A stretch of DNA of 64,000 bases from Mariprofundus sp. EBB-1 (GTDB taxonomy: Bacteria > Pseudomonadota > Zetaproteobacteria > Mariprofundales > Mariprofundaceae). Positions 1-8,867 of this stretch are shown here, piece after piece; the stretch's first letter is position 1, and each line of letters opens with the position of its first letter. The stretch covers positions 1 through 64,000 of the forward strand of contig NZ_RCFQ01000012.1 of NCBI RefSeq assembly GCF_003665155.1. The letters are read 5' to 3'. A program made the translations under genes and the position numbers. The notes below the pieces were generated by a model. The model was not told the DNA's origin and did not search any database. It was given only the letters and a program-made list of their open reading frames with translations.

Positions 1-126
1 TGCTGGAAAGGAGCAACTTAATTCTATCTGCCACCGCACCAGCAGATCCATCTCTCATTGTGCATCAATCATGCTGCACGTCAAAGGGCCAGCGTTAGCT
101 AAAGGTATATCCGACAGTGGTAGAAC
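1..126 (-). repeat. Element A, first copy of a ~120-bp duplicated intergenic element
   Basis: Read on the minus strand, this stretch matches 4081-4195 on the plus strand over almost its whole length. Both copies share the 16-mer GCCACCGCACCAGCAG, the block GTCAAAGGGCC, a CGTTAG segment and the end TGCTGGAAAG. Differences and small gaps are scattered, so it is an old duplication. The copy touches the window edge and may continue beyond it. In both copies the element follows a CACCGC/GCAAAG repeat on the same strand. I do not recognise its function. Confidence 0.75.
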
Positions 127-149
127 TATCCATTAAAAAGAATTGCATA

Positions 150-187
150 TGACTTACTCTGCGAAACTTTGCGTACTCTGCGGTGAA
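150..187 (-). repeat. Short 3'-end repeat, copy 1 (overlaps the end of folA)
   Basis: On the minus strand this reads TTCACCGC, then CGCAAAG and CGCAGAG units, then GTCA. That is the same plan as the copies after acnA, gshA, the methyltransferase gene and hda. Here the element lies inside the end of folA and supplies its stop codon. Confidence 0.8.
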
Positions 188-675
188 TGCCTTTTGCGTT
201 TCAGCGTGATGAACCTGTGAGGATAGATATTCTTTTCATCCACGACACCGGACTGGCTGGAAACCACCTGCCAATCATCGCGATTAAATATCGGGAACCA
301 GGCATCCCCTTCAAAGGCCGCATCAATTTCAGTGATATAAAGGTAATCGGCCTGATCAATGAGCAAGGCATAGATCTCTGCGCCCCCCATGACCATAATC
401 TCCTCAGCATCTGGCACAGTCGCCCGCGCTTCGGCAAGCGAGCTAACCACCGTACAGCCATCAATATGCAGATCGGCTTGTCTGCTCAAGATAATGTTTA
501 CGCGCCCCGGTAGTGGCCGCCCAATAGATTCATAGGTCTTGCGCCCCATCAAAATAGGCTTACCCATGGTATTCTGTTTAAACCAAACCATATCAGCCGG
601 CAGCTTCCATGGCAGCGCGTTCTCCCGCCCGATCAAACGATTGCTATCCATGGCCCAAATCAAAGAAATTTTCAT
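154..675 (-). CDS. folA: Dihydrofolate reductase
   Basis: Reduces dihydrofolate to tetrahydrofolate with NADPH in the cytoplasm, feeding thymidylate, purine and glycine/methionine synthesis. The 173-aa protein has the family N-terminus (MKISLIWAMDSNRLIG), the substrate-site segment ALPWKLPADMVWFK with Asp28 as the proton-donor equivalent, and the cofactor motif GRKTYESIGRPLPGR. The start at 675 is chosen over an upstream in-frame ATG at 690 because family homology begins there. The domain naturally ends near residue 162 (HRFITLKRK). The last 11 residues, HSPQSTQSFAE, are translated from an intergenic repeat, so the gene has lost its original stop and borrowed one from the repeat. No neighbour is close enough to suggest an operon. 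Confidence 0.95.
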   Translation of the reverse strand: MKISLIWAMDSNRLIGRENALPWKLPADMVWFKQNTMGKPILMGRKTYESIGRPLPGRVNIILSRQADLHIDGCTVVSSLAEARATVPDAEEIMVMGGAEIYALLIDQADYLYITEIDAAFEGDAWFPIFNRDDWQVVSSQSGVVDEKNIYPHRFITLKRKRHSPQSTQSFAE

Positions 676-700
676 ATAGACCACCCTCAATCAATAATAT

Positions 701-853
701 TTTACCGCAGTCCCCCAGGGGAGTATCTCTTGCTACGCAATTCACCTTCAGTACGCAAAGTTCACCCCAGGGTGCCTTCTCCCCTAGGGGATACTCTCTC
801 GCTTTGCGATTCACCTGATCTTGCGCAAACGCAATTCACCTTGTCGCAAAGTA
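701..853 (+). repeat. Long modular form of the intergenic repeat
   Basis: Begins TTTACCGCAG and carries two CCCC(A/T)GGGG palindromes (713-721 and 782-789), each followed by a (T)ATCTCT-type segment and an ATTCACC segment. It ends ATTCACCTTGTCGCAAAGTA. The first part aligns with 3898-3976 and the last part with the reverse complement of 4219-4298. It fills much of the 676-1123 gap between folA and the 3' end of acnA. The rest of that gap shows no gene I can support. Confidence 0.7.
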
Positions 854-1071
854 GAACCAAACAATATAAATGTAATTTTCGATCGCTGTCATTGTCGCGA
901 TGCTTTTTTAATGCATCACAACTTGTGATTTTGGCCTATTATAATTGCATTCCGAAACCTACAACACAATGATTTTAACTTACTTTGTGGTGAATCGTTT
1001 TGACCATAATGGAACTGTCAGTCTGGAGTTTGCCTTATCATCTTCACCAGCCACATCTATTTTATTGCCTT

Positions 1072-1110
1072 TGACTTACTTTGCGTAACTTTGCGTCCTT
1101 GGCGGTGAAA
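1072..1110 (-). repeat. Short 3'-end repeat, copy 2 (after acnA)
   Basis: On the minus strand, 13 nt past the acnA stop, the sequence reads TTTCACCGCCAAGGACGC, then AAAGTTACGCAAAGTAAGTCA. It is one of the cleanest copies and can serve as the family reference. It has the same orientation relative to its upstream gene as the other 3'-end copies. Confidence 0.85.
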
Positions 1111-1123
1111 AGCTTTTGACCCG

Positions 1124-3793
1124 TTATTTACTTGCAGCTAATTGACGCAGGACATACTGCAGGATACCGCCGTGTTGGTAGTACTCAACCTCTTTCGGGG
1201 TATCGATACGCACATCAACCACAAACGATTTCACCGAGCCATCACTCGCTGTTGCAGTCACATGAAGCTCTTTGGCTGATCCATCTTTGATGCCTGAGAA
1301 ATCATAAGACTCCTGACCAGTAAGACCAAGTGATTCAGCCGATTCGCCCGCCTTGAACTGCAATGGCAGAATTCCCATACCAACAAGATTAGAGCGATGG
1401 ATGCGTTCGTAGGTTTCAGCAATCACCGCCTGCACACCCTGCAACCTTGGGCCTTTGGCAGCCCAGTCACGCGAGGAGCCTGAGCCATACTCTTTACCTG
1501 CCAGGATGATACTCGCCACACCCTCATCTCTGTATTTCATAGCCGCATCATAGATGCTCATTTGCAAACCGGATGGCTGATGCAGCGTTACACCACCCTC
1601 TGTACCCGGCGCCAAACGATTGCGCAGGCGAATATTGGCGAACGTACCGCGCATCATGATCTCATGGTTACCACGGCGAGAGCCGTAGGAATTGAAATCT
1701 TTGGCATCAACACCGCGTTCCTGCAGATAACGACCGGCCGGAGAGTCGGCTTTAATAGCACCAGCTGGTGAAATGTGGTCGGTCGTGACCGAATCACCCA
1801 GCAACGCCAGTACTCGTGCGTTCTTGATATCGATGATCGGATCAAGATCAAATGTCATACCTTCGAAATATGGCGGATGCTGGATATACGTTGAATCTGC
1901 ATCCCATGCGAAGCGGTCACCTGTAGGTGCTTCCAGATTCTGCCAGCTGGCATCACCATCATACACATTACCGTAAGAAGCTTCGAACTGCTCAGCGGTT
2001 ACACATGAAGCAACCACATCGGCCACCTCTTTCTGGGTTGGCCAGATGTCTTTCAAAAAGAGATCATTGCCATCACGATCCTGACCAATCGCATCGTGAT
2101 AGAGATCGATATTCATCGTACCTGCAATGGCATAAGCCACCACCAGCGGTGGAGAGGCCAGATAGTTCATGCGTACTTCTGCATGCACACGGCCTTCAAA
2201 GTTGCGATTGCCGGAGAGTACGGCTGTAACAGCCAAGTCACCTTCAGCAATAGCAGCAGACACTGCGGCAGGCAGTGGGCCTGAGTTACCGATACAGGTG
2301 GTGCAACCATAACCGACGGTGTTAAAGCCGAGTGCGTTCAGATCATCAGAGAGACCTGCTTTATCGAGATATTCAGTTACCACTTTGGAACCGGGGCCGA
2401 GGGAAGTTTTCACCCATGGCGCTGCAGTGAGGCCAAGAGCCACTGCTTTCCTTGCCACCAGCCCTGCCCCCAGCATGACAGAAGGGTTGGAGGTATTGGT
2501 ACATGAGGTGATAGCGGCAATAACCACTGCGCCGTTATCAATGGTGACCTCTTTGCCGTTGATCATCGTGGTTACAGCCTTGGTGGTAAGGCCAGCCTCA
2601 GCTTTAACCGCTTCAATCGTTTCAAGATATTTAGCTTTGGATTCGGTCAACGCAATACGATCCTGCGGACGTTTATGGCCAGCCAATGATGGCACAACAG
2701 ATGCCATATCCAGTGACAGATTCTCACTGTAGATCGCTTCAGGCGAGCCCGCTTCACGGAACATGCCCTGTGCTTTGGCATAGGCTTTTACCAGTGCAAT
2801 ACTTTCTTCACTGCGGTTGGAAAGGCGGAGGTAGTTCAGTGTCTCTTCATCAATCGGGAAGATGCCGCAGGTAGCACCATATTCAGGTGCCATATTGGCT
2901 ATAGTGGCACGATCCGCCAGCGGCAGAGAATCCAGCCCAGGACCATGAAACTCAACAAATTTACCCACCACGCCGTGGCTGCGCAGCATTTCAACAATGG
3001 TCAGTACCAGATCGGTGGCGGTTGCACCTTCAGGAATTTCACCGCTCAGTTTAAAGCCAACCACCTTAGGCACCAGCATAGAAACCGGCTGACCGAGCAT
3101 GGCAGCTTCCGCTTCAATACCACCCACGCCCCAGCCCAATACACCCAGACCATTGATCATGGTGGTATGTGAATCAGTACCAACCAGGGTATCAGGATAG
3201 GCCACGCCATCACTGTTCACAAACACGGTGCGGGCAAGGAACTCAAGATTCACCTGATGCACGATGCCGCAACCCGGAGGTACTGCTTTAAATGTTTCGA
3301 ATGCGTTCTGACCCCATTTGAGGAAATTGTAGCGCTCGCGGTTACGCTGAAACTCAATCTCGGTGTTTTTTGCAGCTGCGTCAGCAGAGCCGAAATTATC
3401 CACCTGTACAGAGTGATCGATCACCAGCTCGGCAGGAGCCAACGGCTCAATCTTTCTGGTGTCACCACCCAGGGCTGCCATCGCATCACGCATAGCAGCC
3501 AAATCCACCACCGCAGGTACACCGGTGAAATCCTGCATCAGCACACGCGCTGGCATGTAGGCAATCTCGTGGTTCGGTTCAGCCTTCTCATCCCAGTTAG
3601 CAAGAAAGCGAATGTCATCTGCAGTAACATTAATGCCATCTTCGCGGCGTAACATGTTCTCCAGCAGTACTTTCATAGAATAAGGCAGGCGGCTTACATC
3701 GCCTGCAGCATTCAGCTGATAATATGTGTAGGCCTTGTCGCCGACCTGAAGGCTTTGTTTGGCGTTAAACGTATTACTCATACTATCAGTCAT
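1124..3793 (-). CDS. acnA: Aconitate hydratase A
   Basis: Interconverts citrate and isocitrate in the TCA cycle using a [4Fe-4S] cluster. The 889-aa length matches the AcnA/IRP1 type. Cluster cysteines are visible in [13 protein letters not shown] and [13 protein letters not shown]. The substrate-loop segment [22 protein letters not shown] and the C-terminal swivel-domain segment [17 protein letters not shown] are both present. I chose ATG 3793 because AGGAGT lies 6 nt upstream; an in-frame ATG at 3826 lacks this support and adds an unrelated leader. The gene is monocistronic as far as visible. Its 5' region is the repeat-rich gap shared with the divergent gshA, and a short repeat directly follows its stop. 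Confidence 0.96.
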   Translation of the reverse strand: MTDSMSNTFNAKQSLQVGDKAYTYYQLNAAGDVSRLPYSMKVLLENMLRREDGINVTADDIRFLANWDEKAEPNHEIAYMPARVLMQDFTGVPAVVDLAAMRDAMAALGGDTRKIEPLAPAELVIDHSVQVDNFGSADAAAKNTEIEFQRNRERYNFLKWGQNAFETFKAVPPGCGIVHQVNLEFLARTVFVNSDGVAYPDTLVGTDSHTTMINGLGVLGWGVGGIEAEAAMLGQPVSMLVPKVVGFKLSGEIPEGATATDLVLTIVEMLRSHGVVGKFVEFHGPGLDSLPLADRATIANMAPEYGATCGIFPIDEETLNYLRLSNRSEESIALVKAYAKAQGMFREAGSPEAIYSENLSLDMASVVPSLAGHKRPQDRIALTESKAKYLETIEAVKAEAGLTTKAVTTMINGKEVTIDNGAVVIAAITSCTNTSNPSVMLGAGLVARKAVALGLTAAPWVKTSLGPGSKVVTEYLDKAGLSDDLNALGFNTVGYGCTTCIGNSGPLPAAVSAAIAEGDLAVTAVLSGNRNFEGRVHAEVRMNYLASPPLVVAYAIAGTMNIDLYHDAIGQDRDGNDLFLKDIWPTQKEVADVVASCVTAEQFEASYGNVYDGDASWQNLEAPTGDRFAWDADSTYIQHPPYFEGMTFDLDPIIDIKNARVLALLGDSVTTDHISPAGAIKADSPAGRYLQERGVDAKDFNSYGSRRGNHEIMMRGTFANIRLRNRLAPGTEGGVTLHQPSGLQMSIYDAAMKYRDEGVASIILAGKEYGSGSSRDWAAKGPRLQGVQAVIAETYERIHRSNLVGMGILPLQFKAGESAESLGLTGQESYDFSGIKDGSAKELHVTATASDGSVKSFVVDVRIDTPKEVEYYQHGGILQYVLRQLAASK

Positions 3794-3897
3794 GTTAGGA
3801 CTCCTATTGCAAAAAAGAAGCCGCAAGCTAGCGATAACGCCACTATTTCAAAAGCTCCATCATTTAGAGCCTTCTGATCCAGTGTAATTCACAAGCG

Positions 3898-3976
3898 TTC
3901 ACCGCAATCCCCCAGGGGAGTCTCTCTTTCACAAGTGAAATTCATCTTCAGGACGCGAAGTTACGCAAAGTAAGTC
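3898..3976 (+). repeat. Long modular repeat in the acnA/gshA divergent gap
   Basis: Runs TTCACCGCAATCCCCCAGGG, then a TCTCTCTTTCACAAG module, an ATTCATCTTCAG module, and ends ACGCAAAGTAAGTC. The ends equal the short repeat and the middle is an inserted CCCCAGGGG module. It lies upstream of both flanking genes rather than after a stop codon. Confidence 0.75.
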
Positions 3977-4080
3977 AAAAGCATTAAAGAAATAAATGCC
4001 AGTCCTCAATTCTATTAATATTATCGCCAAAGGCTTTCAATTCTGAGTTGGTCATAGGTGCTTTCTTTAAAAGAGAGTTC

Positions 4081-4195
4081 GCTACTATTGCTTGGCGTTC
4101 CTTTTACTAACGCAGGCCCTTTGACGCACAAGTACAACAGAGAGATGGGCCTGCTGGTGCGGTGGCTGAGAGAATTAGTAGCACTCTTTCCAGCA
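4081..4195 (+). repeat. Element B, second copy of the ~120-bp duplicated element
   Basis: Matches the reverse complement of 1-126, with shared blocks CTAACGC, GGCCCTTTGACG, AGAGATGG, CTGCTGGTGCGGTGGC and CTTTCCAGCA. It lies between two long repeats of opposite orientation (3898-3976 and 4219-4298), inside the roughly 600-bp gap between divergent acnA and gshA. No gene is supported in that gap. A hairpin GCAGGCCC/GGGCCTGC in this copy is not preserved in element A. Confidence 0.75.
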
Positions 4196-4218
4196 ATCCC
4201 TCTCTTTGTTTGTTTTTG

Positions 4219-4298
4219 ATTTTACTTTGCGACAAGGTGAATTACGCTTGCGTAAGAGAGCGTGCCCTGGGGCAAACTCTGCGTACTTTGCGGTGAAA
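4219..4298 (-). repeat. Long modular repeat, inverted copy upstream of gshA
   Basis: On the minus strand it reads TTTCACCGCAAAGTACGCAG, then a GCCCCAGGGC module with CTCTCTTACGC, then AATTCACCTTGTCGCAAAGT. A decayed short copy with TGCG/CTGCG units may follow at 4313-4347. Its orientation is opposite to 3898-3976, so element B is bracketed by inverted repeats. Confidence 0.7.
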
Positions 4299-4390
4299 TA
4301 TTTTAAGTATTTTAATGCGATAACGCTGCGTTCTCTGCGATAAATATTATTTCTTTTATTAAATAAGACTTTTATAGCTAGAGTCGGCCC

Positions 4391-5743
4391 ATGTCCAAAT
4401 TACTCTCACCCCACATGACGTTTGATGATCTACCCACTTGGTTCGCCGAAGGCTGCAAACCCAGGGATGCTTGGCGCATTGGCACAGAGCACGAGAAGAT
4501 AGGTTTTTGCATGGATTCATTCAGGCCCATTCCGTATGCAGGAGAGCGTAGCATCAAAGGTCTGCTTGAGATGCTGGCAGGGCATGGTTGGGATCCTGTG
4601 CTTGAAACGGGTAATATTATAGCACTCAAACGCGGCATGGCCTCCATCACGCTCGAACCGGGCGGACAACTGGAACTGTCCGGAGCCCCCCTAGAAACCA
4701 TCCACCAAACTTGTCAGGAAACCACCGAATACCATCAGTTGGTGCGCAGTATTTCTGATGAACTGCGCATTGGCTTTCTAACCCTTGGCTTTCAACCCAA
4801 ATGGAAACGCGAAGATATCCACTGGATGCCAAAAGCCCGCTATGCCGTTATGCGTGATTATATGCCCCGCGTAGGTGATGGTGGACTGGACATGATGCTG
4901 CGCACCACAACCGTGCAGGCCAATCTTGATTTTGCATCGGAAACGGACATGGCTAAAAAAATGCGCATATCCCTCTGCTTGCAACCACTGATTACAGCCA
5001 TGTATGCAGCCAGCCCCTTTGAAGAGGGTAAACCCAGTGGCTTTTTATCACGCAGGGCAACCTGTTGGCTTGATACTGATCCGCATCGCACCGGCATTCT
5101 CAAGTGTGCATTTGATAATAACTTTGGCTTTGAGGCCTATACACAATGGGCGCTGGATGCGCCGATGTATTTTATCATGCGTAATGGTGCCTATATCGAT
5201 TGTACCGGCAGCAGCTTCCGCGACTTTATGCATGGAAAGCTGGCACAGCTACCCGGCGCATATCCCGACATGGATGATTGGGAGCTACATCTCTCCACCC
5301 TTTTTCCCGATGTACGCTTGAAACAATATCTGGAAATGCGCGGTGCCGACGCCGGTGCGTGGCCATGGATCTGCTCGTTACCGGCCTTGTGGAAAGGGCT
5401 ATTATATGATGAGCAGGCTGAATCTGAAGCATGGGATCTGGTCGCCGACTGGTCTTTTGATGAGGTCAATGCACTGCGTCAACAGGTGCCTCGCACAGCG
5501 CTACAAACGCCATTCCGTCAGACATCGGTGATCAAACTCTGTGAGCAGGTGCTCGAAATTTCCAGAGCTGGATTGGAGCGCTTACAGCAATGCAATGAAG
5601 CAGGTGAAGATGAGAGTAAATTCTTACAACCTGTCATCCAGGCTGTTGCAGCGGGAGAGACACAAGCCGATCACTGGTTAAAACTGTATAACAGTGAATG
5701 GAATCAGGATATTGATCGCGTATTTTTAGAAGCCATGCACTAA
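4391..5743 (+). CDS. gshA: Glutamate-cysteine ligase, GCS2/plant-type
   Basis: Joins L-glutamate and L-cysteine with ATP, the first step of glutathione synthesis. The 450-aa length and the segments EGCKPRDAWRIGTEHEKIGF, PGGQLELSGAP, GFQPKW and MLRTTTVQANLDF belong to the plant/alphaproteobacterial GCS2 class, not to the enterobacterial GshA. The Shine-Dalgarno sequence is weak, but family homology begins right at this ATG. The gene diverges from acnA across the repeat-rich gap. A short repeat follows its stop within 3 nt and is mirrored by a copy after the convergent methyltransferase gene. No gshB is seen in the window. Confidence 0.93.
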   Translation: MSKLLSPHMTFDDLPTWFAEGCKPRDAWRIGTEHEKIGFCMDSFRPIPYAGERSIKGLLEMLAGHGWDPVLETGNIIALKRGMASITLEPGGQLELSGAPLETIHQTCQETTEYHQLVRSISDELRIGFLTLGFQPKWKREDIHWMPKARYAVMRDYMPRVGDGGLDMMLRTTTVQANLDFASETDMAKKMRISLCLQPLITAMYAASPFEEGKPSGFLSRRATCWLDTDPHRTGILKCAFDNNFGFEAYTQWALDAPMYFIMRNGAYIDCTGSSFRDFMHGKLAQLPGAYPDMDDWELHLSTLFPDVRLKQYLEMRGADAGAWPWICSLPALWKGLLYDEQAESEAWDLVADWSFDEVNALRQQVPRTALQTPFRQTSVIKLCEQVLEISRAGLERLQQCNEAGEDESKFLQPVIQAVAAGETQADHWLKLYNSEWNQDIDRVFLEAMH

Positions 5744-5745
5744 TT

Positions 5746-5773
5746 TTTTCACCGCAAAGTTTCGCAGAGTAAC
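5746..5773 (+). repeat. Short 3'-end repeat, copy 3 (after gshA)
   Basis: TTTTCACCGCAAAGTTTCGC followed by AGAGTAAC starts 3 nt after the gshA stop. It faces the inverted copy at 5862-5891, so this convergent gene pair has one copy per gene. Between them, 5822-5836 also matches an ATTCACCTGATC module of the long repeat at 701-853. Confidence 0.75.
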
Positions 5774-5861
5774 CCCTTATATTTTATTGTGCTGAGGGTT
5801 TCTGATCTTAGCCGCACTATAGCGATCAGGTGAATGCCTCTTCTTTCACAAGGATAGCCTT

Positions 5862-5891
5862 TGACTTCCTTTGCGGAACTTTCCGGTGAAA
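5862..5891 (-). repeat. Short 3'-end repeat, copy 4 (after the methyltransferase gene)
   Basis: On the minus strand, just past the methyltransferase stop at 5904, the sequence reads TTCACCGGAAAGTTCCGCAA followed by AGGAAGTCA. This copy is more diverged but has the same order and orientation relative to its gene. Confidence 0.7.
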
Positions 5892-5903
5892 TGTTTTTTA
5901 ACT

Positions 5904-6851
5904 TTAGCTGTCTGCCTTTTTCAAACGACCCAGTAAATCCGCCACGAAGTCTTTTGCTTTCATATACTCCATCAAATATGAGGATACCTTACGCACCCGT
6001 TTGGAGAGATATGATGGCCGGGCATGATAGCTGAGTACATTATGCTGCTTAATGCGAGCGCGCACCCAATCGGCATGGTCAGCCGAAACAACAGCGGCTT
6101 TCGGCACATCACATTTCTTAAATAACATATGAAGATCGGGATCATCATCGTTTGAAAAACATTCAACCAACTTAAAACCACACTGCTCAACCGATGCCTG
6201 CAATGTTTTGGGAGAAAAGTTATAGATATGCGCGTAATGAAACATGCGATCATAAGTCGCAAAAGGGCCTGTTACATTCGGGCATTCAACATAAAGTAAG
6301 CCATCATCATGAATCAATTCACGCATGTGCGTTAATGCCTTACGTGGTGAAGAGAAATGTTCAATCACATGAATCAACAGCAGCAAATCCGTTTTCGGCG
6401 TTTGCTCCAGATCAAACAAATTCACATTGTCCACATTGGCAAACAGGCTCTGGCGGGTAAAGGCATTAAAGTCATGATTCGGTTCGATGCCCGTTGCCTT
6501 AAAGCCTTCCGTTTCAAACTTTTTCACCGTACAACCAATACCCGCGCCAACTTCAAAGACGGTATCCACACCGTTTAAAGCTGGTTTCAGCTGCGCATGA
6601 ATGCGTTCTGCATTTTTCCATGCCCGCATAATACGCCGTTCCGAAGGCTGAGACTCGCCATGATAATCCTGACGATATCTGGAGGCATAATATTCATTTA
6701 CCTCGGCTTCACTTGGCACCGGCACATGCATCACCAGACCGCAGCCTAAACATAAGCCTGTATCCAGAGCTTGCTGGTGCCGGTCTGATTGAGAAATGAT
6801 TTCTAAATTATCGCAACCACAAAGATCGCATTGCACGGAAGGAGTAGTCAT
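5904..6851 (-). CDS. Class I SAM-dependent methyltransferase with N-terminal zinc ribbon
   Basis: The 315-aa protein starts with two CxxC pairs (CDLCGCDN about residues 9-12 and CLGCG about 34-37), likely a zinc ribbon. The SAM-binding motif DTVFEVGAGIGCTVKKFE lies near residue 95, followed by TDLLLLIHVIEHFSSPRKAL and DGLLYVECPN. This layout (a Cys4 knuckle, then a Methyltransf_23-type domain) is typical of sugar or small-molecule C/O-methyltransferases, but the substrate cannot be read from the sequence. The C-terminal 60 residues are basic. The gene diverges from the 7102 operon, with about 250 bp between them where I see no other gene. A functional link to that operon is only inferred. Confidence 0.8.
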   Translation of the reverse strand: MTTPSVQCDLCGCDNLEIISQSDRHQQALDTGLCLGCGLVMHVPVPSEAEVNEYYASRYRQDYHGESQPSERRIMRAWKNAERIHAQLKPALNGVDTVFEVGAGIGCTVKKFETEGFKATGIEPNHDFNAFTRQSLFANVDNVNLFDLEQTPKTDLLLLIHVIEHFSSPRKALTHMRELIHDDGLLYVECPNVTGPFATYDRMFHYAHIYNFSPKTLQASVEQCGFKLVECFSNDDDPDLHMLFKKCDVPKAAVVSADHADWVRARIKQHNVLSYHARPSYLSKRVRKVSSYLMEYMKAKDFVADLLGRLKKADS

Positions 6852-7101
6852 AGCGAAACACTAATCAATAGATCATGCTGCTGCCAGTCGAGACTTTTTT
6901 TATGCTCAGAGCCCATGACAAGGCTATACCTGATTATGGCATTCTTTCACCATAAACACCGCACTAAAAAACGTCCACAACAACAGTTCATTAAAAACAT
7001 ACAGCCTGGTCATTTCTGACATCAATAATCCTGCAAAATTCAGCACAAGCTGAATACTGCCAGCTATTGCACTCATGCTTTGGAGATGATGGAGTCGGGA
7101 T

Positions 7102-8295
7102 ATGGACAAACGATATGACATGATTGTGATCGGCGCAGGCATTAGTGGCTTGGCCATGGCTTTTGAAGCCAAACAGGCTGGCCTGAAGGTGCTGGTCTTG
7201 GAAAAAGAGGCACGCTGCGGTGGCTGCTTTGATTCAGCGGCGGTGGAAAATGCTCAGCAAGCGTTCTGGGTCGAAATGGGCACACATACCTGCTTTAACT
7301 CATACGCTCGTCTATTGAGTATATTAGACAGGTTGGGACTGATGGATCAACTGCAGGCCCGTGAAAAGCTGCGTTATCGCTTGCTGGTTGACGGTTCGCT
7401 CTATTCTATCCCGTCTCGCTTACACTTTGTTGAGCTGATGACCCATGCCTGGCGTATATTTTCACTCAAAAAGCAGAATCAATCGGTAGCCGATTATTAT
7501 GGCGCGCTCGTTGGCCCTAAAAACTATACAGAACTGTTTCAACACGCTCTAAGCGCGGTGGTATGCCAGGATGTAAATAATGTACCAGCCGACATGCTGT
7601 TCCGAAAACGGCCACGTGATAAATCTATTATGCGCAGCTATACCTTTTCCGGCGGTCTCCAGGATATTATTCAGGCTCTGGAACAACAATTGGATATTCA
7701 TACGAATCAGCATATTACATCCATTGCGAAGGATGAAAGTGGCTACGCCATCACAACAGCCGATGCCTGCTATCATAGTGATCGGCTGGTTTGTGCCACG
7801 CCTGGCCTGGCAGCATCACGCCTGCTCAAGCAAGCCCATCCCGAGATTGCAGCGCAACTTAACTGGATTCGTGAGGTAGAGATTGAGTCTGTCGCTGTGG
7901 TGATGCAAAAAGCCACCTTGTCACAAGAATCCATGGCAGGGCTTATCGCCGTGGATGGAGACTTTTATTCAGCCGTATCACGCGATTACATCGAGCACCC
8001 AACACTCCGAGGCTTTACGTTCCACTTTAAGCCAGGCCTGCTCAGCGAACAAGAAAAAGTGGAGCGCATATGCACTGCTTTACAGATCAGCAACTCCGAC
8101 ATTCAACATCTGTTTCATAAAACCAACCGATTACCCGCACCGGATATGGGACATTATCAACTCATCGAAGCACTGGATGCATCGTTGGCGGACACTCAAC
8201 TGTCCCTGATCGGCAACTACTTTAAAGGCGTGGCAGTAGAAGACTGTTTGGAACGGGTTGAAACAGAATTCCACCGCATCATGCCATCCGCATGA
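7102..8295 (+). CDS. FAD-dependent oxidoreductase, protoporphyrinogen-oxidase-like
   Basis: The 397-aa protein has an N-terminal dinucleotide-binding fold (DMIVIGAGISGLAMAFEA, then VLVLEKEARCGGC). A HemY/amine-oxidase style middle follows (SVADYYGALVGPKNY, LFQHALSAVVCQD, TFSGGLQDI). The C-terminus has an FAD-contact segment near SLIGNYFKGVAVEDCLE. It may oxidise protoporphyrinogen IX or another amine or polyene substrate; hemH at 29.6 kb makes a haem role conceivable but is not linked. It is the first gene of a rightward run: its stop overlaps the next start by 4 nt (ATGA), implying translational coupling. There is no signal peptide, so the protein is cytoplasmic or peripheral. Confidence 0.8.
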   Translation: MDKRYDMIVIGAGISGLAMAFEAKQAGLKVLVLEKEARCGGCFDSAAVENAQQAFWVEMGTHTCFNSYARLLSILDRLGLMDQLQAREKLRYRLLVDGSLYSIPSRLHFVELMTHAWRIFSLKKQNQSVADYYGALVGPKNYTELFQHALSAVVCQDVNNVPADMLFRKRPRDKSIMRSYTFSGGLQDIIQALEQQLDIHTNQHITSIAKDESGYAITTADACYHSDRLVCATPGLAASRLLKQAHPEIAAQLNWIREVEIESVAVVMQKATLSQESMAGLIAVDGDFYSAVSRDYIEHPTLRGFTFHFKPGLLSEQEKVERICTALQISNSDIQHLFHKTNRLPAPDMGHYQLIEALDASLADTQLSLIGNYFKGVAVEDCLERVETEFHRIMPSA

Positions 8296-8738
8296 GGGTA
8301 TGCGTAGTTTTGATGGCAACCACGCTGTTACTGCTCTCTGGCTGCAGCAGTGAAAAAACAGATATTATGTTTGAATGCCCTTCTCCATCAGGGAACAAGA
8401 CCGCCACCCTCTTCCGCATCTCTCACGGCGATAATCCGATCCATCAAGAAATGAAAATCAACATTCGCCAGGCCAATAAACAGTTCAATGATGACATGGC
8501 CAGCTTTTCCTTTAAATATGGTTATGATGCCCTTATACGATGGCAGTCCGATGATGCCATCATCATTGAATACCCCGTAGATTCCGAACTTACACATCAG
8601 GAAACTGTCATTTTCGGCACCACGTACAGCTTTAGCAGCAGTGATATCATCCATGTGACCTATCAAGAGAAACCATCTACTCACGGTTATTTCCTGATCG
8701 AACAACGTTGTTTTACAACCAATCCCCTCGCCAATTAA
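8292..8738 (+). CDS. Small putative lipoprotein of unknown function
   Basis: The 148-aa protein begins with a lipoprotein signal (MRVCVVLMATTLLLLSGC), lipidation being expected at Cys18. The mature part has alternating polar and hydrophobic stretches suggesting a small beta-rich domain, plus one further cysteine near the C-terminus (EQRCF). I recognise no family. The start overlaps the stop of the oxidoreductase gene (ATGA), so the two are probably co-translated. About 130 nt separate it from the next gene, where no terminator is evident. Confidence 0.7.
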   Translation: MRVCVVLMATTLLLLSGCSSEKTDIMFECPSPSGNKTATLFRISHGDNPIHQEMKINIRQANKQFNDDMASFSFKYGYDALIRWQSDDAIIIEYPVDSELTHQETVIFGTTYSFSSSDIIHVTYQEKPSTHGYFLIEQRCFTTNPLAN

Positions 8739-8867
8739 AGTATATATTTAAAAGAAACAGGACATCTCGCCACTGTCGCACCACCACCTGAAAAAAAGTT
8801 ATGGAGAATTCAATCAGGCTAGTACAAGATAGCTGCTGCACATAGCGTGGCAAGGGAGAGCATATCA

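Noticed and set aside
4112-4154. Hairpin GCAGGCCC/GGGCCTGC in element B as a conserved RNA structure
   Set aside because: In element A the matching bases differ without compensation, so there is no covariation support.
4081-4195. Element A/B as a remnant of a protein gene
   Set aside because: Similar peptides can be read in more than one frame in both copies, and frames are short and interrupted, so coding origin cannot be shown.
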